Shown piece after piece: positions 61,301 to 64,000 of a stretch of DNA of 64,000 bases. The first letter of the stretch is position 1, and the number at the start of each line of letters is the position of its first letter. The stretch spans positions 5,157 through 69,156 of the forward strand of contig CDMY01000964.1 in assembly GCA_001179505.1 (NCBI GenBank), written 5' to 3'. A model generated the notes under the pieces. That model was given only the letters and a program-made list of their open reading frames with translations, had not been told where the DNA came from and made no database searches. Origin of the DNA: Vitrella brassicaformis (lineage: Eukaryota > Sar > Vitrellaceae). Made by a program: the position numbers and the translations under genes.

Positions 61301-64000
61301 GGGTCGGGGTTGTAGGTGCCCGGGTCGCAGAAGTCCTTTAGAGACGAACCCGCCGTGCAGTAGCCGCCAGGAGTGCAGATGGTCCCGGTCACGTTGTCGG
61401 AGGGGTCGGGCTGGGAAGCGCCGCCCAAACACGTGTGCCTATACACACATATATACAGAGAGGGAGACATTGGCGGGGAGCCTTCTCTCTCTCTTCTGAT
61501 GCGATGCGTTTGTATGGCCGCGGCTCACTCACCCAGCATCGCAGTCGCCCTCGGGCTCCCTCAGCCCGGTACTCTGGCAGTACTTGCCGGGCGTGCATGG
61601 CGTGCACATGTCTTCGTCGCGCAGGTTGGTCACATTGCCGAATTTGCCGGCTGGACAGGGTGTTACAGTAGGGCTCCCGGGAGGGCAGTAGTTGCCAGCC
61701 GTGCAGTCAGTACGGCCCGCCCCATCAGGACAGTAAAATCCCGACAGGCACTGGCCGCAATCCGTTTGATCCTTGCCGCCATAGTAGTCCCTGCGAGCAA
61801 CATAGGACACCAACCGCAGCTGTACACGTGTGTGCGTGGGCTCCTCAGACTCTTCAAGCCCCCTCACCTGTATGTGCCGGCAAGGCAGTTGTGTTCGTCA
61901 GCGACGTCGCTCCCGCCGTCGCAGTATTTGTTGGGCGCACACAAACCGTCCGGTTCGAAGCTTCCCGCTGCGGAGACGTACTTTCCGGCGGGGGCTTGCA
62001 GACACGCCGCATTTGAGTCCTAACGAACGAGCGATCCGGGAGAGAAGGAGCCGCATGTCACGGTGGAGAGAGTCACATGGAGACAGACGCTCTTGCTACC
62101 TGTCCTGGGTATGGGTTGTATGTGCCAGCGAGGCATGGCTGTGCTGCGGTGTCGCCCTGAGAACCGACACATTGACATGGTGAAAAACAGACACACAGAC
62201 TGACTGACAAAGGGCTCCTTCTTCCTCACTTGGGGACAGTAGTATCCCCGCGGGCAGGGCCTGGTGTTGAGTGTGGGCCGGTGGTCAACACCCGTGACGT
62301 CACACAACGTGCCACCCGGACACTCAGTCCAAGCCGAGCTAGGGCCCGTCACATTTTCGGCAGGCGTTGTGTCGGAGTCGCAGTAATGGCCCAACACGCA
62401 CGCCGTACCTGAACTCACTCGCCAATTCACACAAACATAAGAAACACCATGTTTGCACGTGTCCATCGGCTTACATCCGGTCTGTCCCTCTCGCGAATAG
62501 TATCCCTTGCCGCAAGGCTGCGGCAACGGCACGCCCTCCAGGCAGTAGTATCCCGGCGGGCAGACGGCGCACTGGTTGTCGGTGTTGGGGACGTACGAGG
62601 GTGGGGCGGGATGTCTGGTGGTGAGGTCCCAGACGCCTGTGACGCCTCGGTTGATGCTGAAGGATGCCATGTTGGATGTTGCCTCGGGGCAGGGAATGGG
62701 GTACACTGTCCCTGCCAGACAGTACATGCCCTCCGGGCCTGCACAAGGACCGACACACGTGAAGACATACACCTCTCTTTCTGGACATGGGTGTGAGTGT
62801 AGCTGTGTGTGTACAATAGTCGCAGTCCGCCTCTTGGATGAGGTCTGTGCGCGTGGTGTATCGGCCGCTGGGGCAGGGGTTGGCAAGGGGATCGGTCGTA
62901 TTCGCAGGACAAAAGTGACCTACTCACACACACACGTAGACACACACAGAGAGAGAGATGAAGATAAAGAGATATCTCTCCTCTCCGGCCACAGGTCACC
63001 TTTGGCGCACGGTCCGTCTGGGGCCGCCTTGCCCCCCGAACAGAAAAAGCCGGGCGGGCAGCCGAGACACTGACCGTCGTGAGTGAGGCCGGTGTAGGGA
63101 GAGTAGGTGCCAGGGTCGCAAGGGTTCTGTGTTGGGTACTCCGTGCGCAGCGGGCAGTAGTGGCCGATGGGGCAAGGCTGCGGAGGGAACGCCGGCCCGC
63201 CCGTACCCAACGCACACACTTTGCCTGTGTGTGAGAGACACACTCAGCTCATGCGGCGTTCCGCCTCGTCTATGTTCGTGTCCACGGCCATGACTTGTTG
63301 GTCTCCCTTACTTACCGGCAGGGCAATCCACACAGTCGGCGGGATCCTCGCCGTCGATGGCATCGAGATACGTGCCGCGGGGGCAGGGGAACTCCTGGGG
63401 CCACCTGTGTCAAGACGAAGAAGACACAATGCGCTTGTCTACCACATACGGTGGCCACTGAAGTCTCTCTCTCACACCGATGTCACTGACCTGGTGCCAG
63501 GAATGCTACCAGCGAGCGGGCAGTAATATCCCGCCGAGCAGTTGACCGAGGCCGAGGCCATGCCGAAAAAGGGGCATGCCTTGCCGGCATCACACTGGAC
63601 ACAGCTTGAAGAGGGCCCTTGGCCTGAATCGGGATTGTATGTCCCAGGATCGCACGGGATCGGAGCCAGCAGCCCAACTTCCCCTGAGTTCCATTTGGGG
63701 TCAGCAGGGTCGCAGTAGTGACCCGCAGGGCAGTCGAGGAAGTGACTCGGATCAGAAAGGCCTCCTCTCTTGCCGCTGTATTTTCCTCCTGTAGGCGCGA
63801 CTGGCGAATTGTCCGCTGGCGTTGTGCCTGCACGGCAGTAGTAGCCGATGGGGCATGGCGTCATGGCATCCCGCGACGCGCCGCGGCACCAGCGGCCGGC
63901 GGGACACGCGAGGCAGTCGGTTGCCCAATTCGACTGCCAACAGATACACACATTTGAAAAACCGATGATGAGCAATGTGGCTGCCAAATTGCCCATCGGT
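44602..64000 (-). CDS. Giant CRMP-like GCC2/GCC3 cysteine-repeat membrane protein with long cytoplasmic coiled coil (5' end uncertain, probably beyond the window)
   Basis: One gene runs from the right edge to TAG at 44602-44604. The ectodomain (about 63950-51200) is dozens of GCC2/GCC3 (ephrin-receptor-like) units with the pattern CPxGxYC...CPxGTY...C..CPxG, e.g. CLACPAGRWCRG. Near its end are two similar cysteine-poor modules (54520-53690), further Cys repeats, then a non-repeat juxtamembrane region ending FAYTFQQPGVFVFGASS. One membrane helix follows (51033-51119: IFIGCLMGGLIGLVLVLMCL), then basic KKLVFKERLK and about 1,700-1,900 residues (estimate) rich in Glu, Gln, Arg and Lys forming coiled coil, an acidic patch (DDESDEESEEELELKKR) and a Ser/Ala/Gly-rich tail. 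The AAAG|GT donor and acceptor after the helix join in frame (VKGYAEKDEEL). GCC2/GCC3 repeats plus a membrane helix recall apicomplexan CRMPs, linked to rhoptry discharge. The giant coiled coil is not a feature I know from them. An ATG at 63996 precedes a hydrophobic stretch but probably lies in an intron. Confidence 0.85.
51033..51119 (-). other. Transmembrane helix of the CRMP-like protein
   Basis: The segment from VLPNVIF to LMCLSTYL is the only long hydrophobic run between the Cys-rich ectodomain and the coiled coil. It is followed by KKLVFKERLK, so positive-inside topology puts the coiled coil in the cytoplasm. Confidence 0.85.
53690..54520 (-). repeat. Tandem pair of cysteine-poor modules in the CRMP-like ectodomain
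   Basis: Module A (exon about 54520-54240) has ELTVTLVDDRIIDPSTQY, LQLVYKQP, GVLEVPFPPEV and VVLTLIGGKQQEFTAKK. Module B (exon about 53970-53695) has LLTITLYDDIIESGQRYSS, RLVFNQGV, GILRVTLTCPDVPP and IALTPNDGTEEFTVMG. The order of matching elements is the same and one intron separates them. They look like beta-sandwich domains; family not recognised. Confidence 0.6.

Overview
The window is nuclear DNA from an intron-rich protist, most likely an alveolate alga of the chromerid type (Vitrella-like). The species is inferred, not proven. Support comes from a four-EF-hand calcium-dependent protein kinase with an MGC acylation start, a PKA catalytic subunit, a SWEET transporter, plant-like TTTAGGG-type motifs, very short exons, and a giant GCC2/GCC3 cysteine-repeat membrane protein resembling apicomplexan cysteine repeat modular proteins (CRMPs). 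No tRNA, rRNA, CRISPR array, transposon or virus was recognised. One 300-base assembly gap lies at 30440-30739.

Thirteen protein genes are supported. Left to right: CDPK (-, 1214-4044), SWEET sugar transporter (+, 4622-5615), a 7.9 kb gene-free repeat region, ELAV-like three-RRM protein (-, 13539-15769), ALKBH4-type dioxygenase (+, 16016-17036), membrane RING-H2 ligase (-, 18034-19900), PKA catalytic subunit (+, 20680-22780), LUC7-like U1 snRNP protein (-, 24003-26721), UBE3A-like HECT ligase containing the gap (-, 27375-32387), AAA+ ATPase (+, 32477-35934), EF-hand/transmembrane protein of unknown family (-, 37759-39181), ZRANB2-like RanBP2 zinc-finger RD protein (-, 39598-42104), TMBIM/Bax-inhibitor-like protein (+, about 42322-43593), and the giant CRMP-like protein with a long cytoplasmic coiled coil (-, 44602 to beyond the right edge).

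Three genome-scale patterns stand out. (1) Ten of the thirteen genes form five head-to-head pairs. Their compact spacers share a motif, core GCGAGCT and best form TTGCGAGCTC, usually as an inverted or direct pair. Two genes instead have AAACCC/GGGTTT inverted repeats about 190 bases upstream of the ATG. (2) Many introns are polarised relative to transcription: CA-rich after the donor and TG-rich before the acceptor, on both strands, so intron ends could pair. (3) Simple repeats fill introns and convergent (3'-to-3') spacers but are scarce in the divergent promoter spacers.

The genes form no single pathway. Two are calcium- or cAMP-linked kinases, two are ubiquitin ligases, and three are RNA-processing proteins (ELAV-like, LUC7-like, ZRANB2-like). 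The CRMP-like protein is the most striking single gene. Splice sites were read by eye from GT/AG signals, reading frame and family conservation. The PKA, SWEET and ALKBH4 exon sets sum to multiples of three; the other gene models are less exact.
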